Positions 62,027-64,000 of a stretch of 64,000 nt of DNA are shown one piece after another (the first letter of the stretch is position 1; every line of letters starts with the position of its first letter). Made by a program: the position numbers and the translations under genes. The DNA is from Aliidongia dinghuensis (GTDB lineage: Bacteria > Pseudomonadota > Alphaproteobacteria > ATCC43930 > CGMCC-115725), in contig NZ_BMJQ01000012.1 of the NCBI RefSeq assembly GCF_014643535.1, forward strand, positions 1-64,000. Direction: 5' to 3'. The notes below the pieces were generated by a model. The model worked only from the letters and a program-made list of their open reading frames with translations, did not search any database and had not been told where the DNA came from.

Positions 62027-63466
62027 ATGCAGCCGACCAGCCACGCCTTCAAGGCGAACGTTCGCGAAGCCCTTGTCGATACGACCCTCCAGCGGGCGCT
62101 CGACAACATGAGGACGGGTTTTCCGGCCAAGCGTTTGTTGGCTATCAGCCGGCTGCCCGAGTTCGACGCGCTCAGGGACCAGGGGCGCGCGATCAAGAAC
62201 CACACGCTCGAAAACCTGGATTTCTATCTCGAGACATTCGAGCGCAACGTGTCGCGCGCCGGCGGCCATGTCCATTGGGCGCGCACGCCCGAGGAGGCGC
62301 GCCAGATCGTGCTCGACATCTGCCGCTCGGTCGACGCCAAGACGGTGACCAAGGGCAAGTCGATGATCTCGGAAGAGATCGAGCTCAACGAGTTCCTCGA
62401 GCACCAGGGGCTGGTGCCGGTCGAGACCGATCTCGGCGAATACATCATCCAGCTCAGGCACGAGGCGCCGAGCCACATCATCGCGCCGGCGATCCATCTG
62501 GTGAAGGAGCAGGTCGAGGAGGCATTCCGCGCCAGCCACACCGACCTGCCGCCGGACCGGCCGCTGTCGGAGCCGCGCGAATTGACCGACGAGGCGCGCG
62601 CGGTGCTGCGCCGCCGCTTCCACGAGGCCGACGTCGGCATCACCGGGGCGAATTTCCTGATCGCTGAGACCGGGTCGACAGTCATCGTGACCAACGAGGG
62701 CAACGGCGACCTGACCCAGACCCTGCCCAAGGTCCATCTGGTGCTGGCCTCGCTCGAAAAGGTCGTGCCCACGCTCGAGGATGCGACGACGATCCTGCGC
62801 CTGCTCGCCCGCTCGGCGACCGGCCAGGAATTCTCGAGCTACACGACCTTCTCGACCGGACCGCGCCGGCCGGGCGACCTGGACGGGCCGGAGCAGTTCC
62901 ATGTCGTGCTGCTCGACAACGGCCGCAGCGGCATGCTCGGCACCGAATTCCAGGACATGCTGCGCTGCATCCGCTGCTCGGCCTGCATCAACCATTGCCC
63001 GGTCTATTCGTCGGTCGGCGGCCATGCTTACGGCTGGGTCTATCCCGGCCCCATGGGCTCGGTGCTGACGCCGAGCCTGATCGGCGTCGAGGAGGCGGGC
63101 AACCTGCCGAACGCGTCGACCTTCTGCGGCAAGTGCGAAAGCGTCTGTCCGATGCGCATCCCGCTGCCCAAGATGATGCGGCACTGGCGCGAGCGCGAGT
63201 TTGAGCGGAACCTTTCGCCGGCGCCATTCCGCTGGGGCTTGAAGCTCTGGGCCTATTTCGCCAAGCGGCCGAAGCTCTACCGCCTTGGCGCCAACCTGGC
63301 GGCCAGAACCCTGGGCCGCATGGGCCGCGACAGCGGCCGCTTCAGCCGCCTGCCGCTCGCGGGCGGCTGGACCGGCGGGCGCGACCTGCCGGCGCCCCAG
63401 GGCAAGAGCTTCATGGAGCAATGGCAGGCCCGCACGGAACAAGCCCGCCGGCGGGAGGCGGCATGA
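62027..63466 (+). CDS. lutB: L-lactate dehydrogenase complex protein LutB (iron-sulfur subunit)
   Basis: A 479-residue protein. The N-terminal ~290 residues are the LUD domain (KTVTKGKSMISEEIELNEFLE, GANFLIAETGSTVIVTNEGNGDL). Two 4Fe-4S motifs follow, CIRCSACINHCPVY and CGKCESVCPM, and then a C-terminal tail. It passes electrons from lactate oxidation. GAGGAG precedes the ATG; the stop overlaps the lutC start. Confidence 0.96.
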   Translation: MQPTSHAFKANVREALVDTTLQRALDNMRTGFPAKRLLAISRLPEFDALRDQGRAIKNHTLENLDFYLETFERNVSRAGGHVHWARTPEEARQIVLDICRSVDAKTVTKGKSMISEEIELNEFLEHQGLVPVETDLGEYIIQLRHEAPSHIIAPAIHLVKEQVEEAFRASHTDLPPDRPLSEPRELTDEARAVLRRRFHEADVGITGANFLIAETGSTVIVTNEGNGDLTQTLPKVHLVLASLEKVVPTLEDATTILRLLARSATGQEFSSYTTFSTGPRRPGDLDGPEQFHVVLLDNGRSGMLGTEFQDMLRCIRCSACINHCPVYSSVGGHAYGWVYPGPMGSVLTPSLIGVEEAGNLPNASTFCGKCESVCPMRIPLPKMMRHWREREFERNLSPAPFRWGLKLWAYFAKRPKLYRLGANLAARTLGRMGRDSGRFSRLPLAGGWTGGRDLPAPQGKSFMEQWQARTEQARRREAA

Positions 63467-64000
63467 TGGAGGACGCGCGCAGCCAGATCCTCACCGGCAT
63501 CCGCAAGTCGCTGAAGCGTGGGCCCTTGGGCGAGGCCGCGGCCGCCGTCGGGCCGGCCAGCCGCATCGCCGAGCACAGGCCGGGCCTCATCCCTGCCCGC
63601 ACGACGTCGCTCGACCGCCAGGGCTTGCGCGACCTGTTCGTGAAGATGGCCGAGGAGGTGCAGACCACGGTGACGCGCGTCGCCGACGCGGCGGCGGTGC
63701 CGGGCGCCGTCGCCGATTATCTGGCGCGCCACAACCTGCCGGCCGAGATCGCCATGGCGCCCGATCCGGCGCTCGACGCCTATCCCTGGGCCGACCGGCC
63801 GCTGCTGCGCATCCGCCGCGGCCGAGCCGAGGACCATGACCAGGTGAGCGTCACCGCAGCCTTCGCCGCGATCGCCGAGACCGGCACCTTGATGCTGACC
63901 TCGGGCCATGACCGGCCGACCACGCTCAACCTGATGCCCGACACCCATATCGTCGTGCTGCGCGCCGACCAGGTGGTGGGGCCGTACGAGACGGCGTGGG
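63463..64000 (+). CDS. lutC: L-lactate utilization protein LutC (partial at the window edge)
   Basis: The first 179 codons of a LUD-domain protein; the end lies outside the window. ILTGIRKSLKRG at the start, TAAFAAIAETGTLMLTSG and DTHIVVLRADQVVGPYE match LutC. It starts with two adjacent ATGs (63463, 63466) after GGAGG, the first overlapping the lutB stop. It completes the lactate-oxidation operon. Confidence 0.93.
   Translation, partial: MMEDARSQILTGIRKSLKRGPLGEAAAAVGPASRIAEHRPGLIPARTTSLDRQGLRDLFVKMAEEVQTTVTRVADAAAVPGAVADYLARHNLPAEIAMAPDPALDAYPWADRPLLRIRRGRAEDHDQVSVTAAFAAIAETGTLMLTSGHDRPTTLNLMPDTHIVVLRADQVVGPYETAW

Noticed and set aside
61229..63442. 737-codon minus-strand open frame opposite lutA-lutB
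   Set aside because: Shadow of two clear genes on the other strand; composition typical of antisense translation.

Overview
The window is a dense, high-GC (roughly two-thirds G+C by eye) stretch of chromosome. It looks alphaproteobacterial, most like the Rhodospirillales. The gene order around 40-62 kb (parB-parA-rsmG-mnmG-mnmE, rho, hemJ-hemH-hemE, ppsR-maf-aroE-coaE-dnaQ, secB, Tim44-like, mltA) is the arrangement found around the replication origin of many alphaproteobacteria. Three ParB-binding parS sites and a gap with several DnaA-box-like sequences between hemE and ppsR (53996-54435) point to oriC itself lying in the window. No rRNA, tRNA, CRISPR array, prophage or intact insertion sequence was seen. 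Species assignment is inference.

Region by region. 1-9.3 kb: a plus-strand run of a glycosyltransferase end, a histidine phosphatase, a MurG-like glycosyltransferase, a possible 33-residue protein, a polysaccharide-deacetylase-like protein and a small membrane protein. It runs with stop/start overlaps into a complete peptide-type ABC importer (fused double ATPase, binding protein, two permeases). 9.4-12 kb: a LysR regulator, a metallo-beta-lactamase-fold hydrolase and a CenR-like response regulator. 12.1-17.5 kb: two divergent groups, RibD-type reductase / zinc-free dehydrogenase / pterin-synthase-like protein / glycosyltransferase on the minus strand and CDP-alcohol phosphatidyltransferase / GTP cyclohydrolase II on the plus strand. 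Together they look like an uncharacterised pathway for a modified pterin or ribityl-pyrimidine; this is the best candidate here for an undescribed system. 17.5-19.6 kb: a secreted or membrane-linked unknown, an L,D-transpeptidase and a YggS protein.

20.0-26.9 kb: a sugar ABC importer (binding protein, two permeases, MalK-like ATPase) followed by a cytoplasmic GH31 alpha-glucosidase, with repeat-rich control DNA upstream. 27-32.9 kb: two paralogous porins with near-identical terminators flank a LysR regulator and a sulfotransferase; the porins may supply the outer-membrane step for the neighbouring sugar importer. 33.2-38 kb: DUF3576-type lipoprotein, leuS, lptE, holA. 38.2-39.9 kb: a Cache-type chemoreceptor. 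40-46 kb: parB, parA, rsmG, mnmG, mnmE and a 2Fe-2S ferredoxin on the minus strand, with parS sites inside rsmG and beside mnmG. 46.1-49.8 kb: a thioredoxin-domain protein, a dienelactone hydrolase carrying a third parS-like site, and a quinone oxidoreductase. 49.9-54 kb: rho and three late haem genes. 54.4-61.1 kb: ppsR, maf, aroE, coaE, dnaQ, secB, fxsA, Tim44-like, mltA. 61.2-64 kb: lutA, lutB and the start of lutC for lactate oxidation.

Short palindromes of the type CCGTCATTCCCGC-GAAG-GCGGGAATGACGG occur between genes at five loci, including one perfect 31-bp inverted pair.
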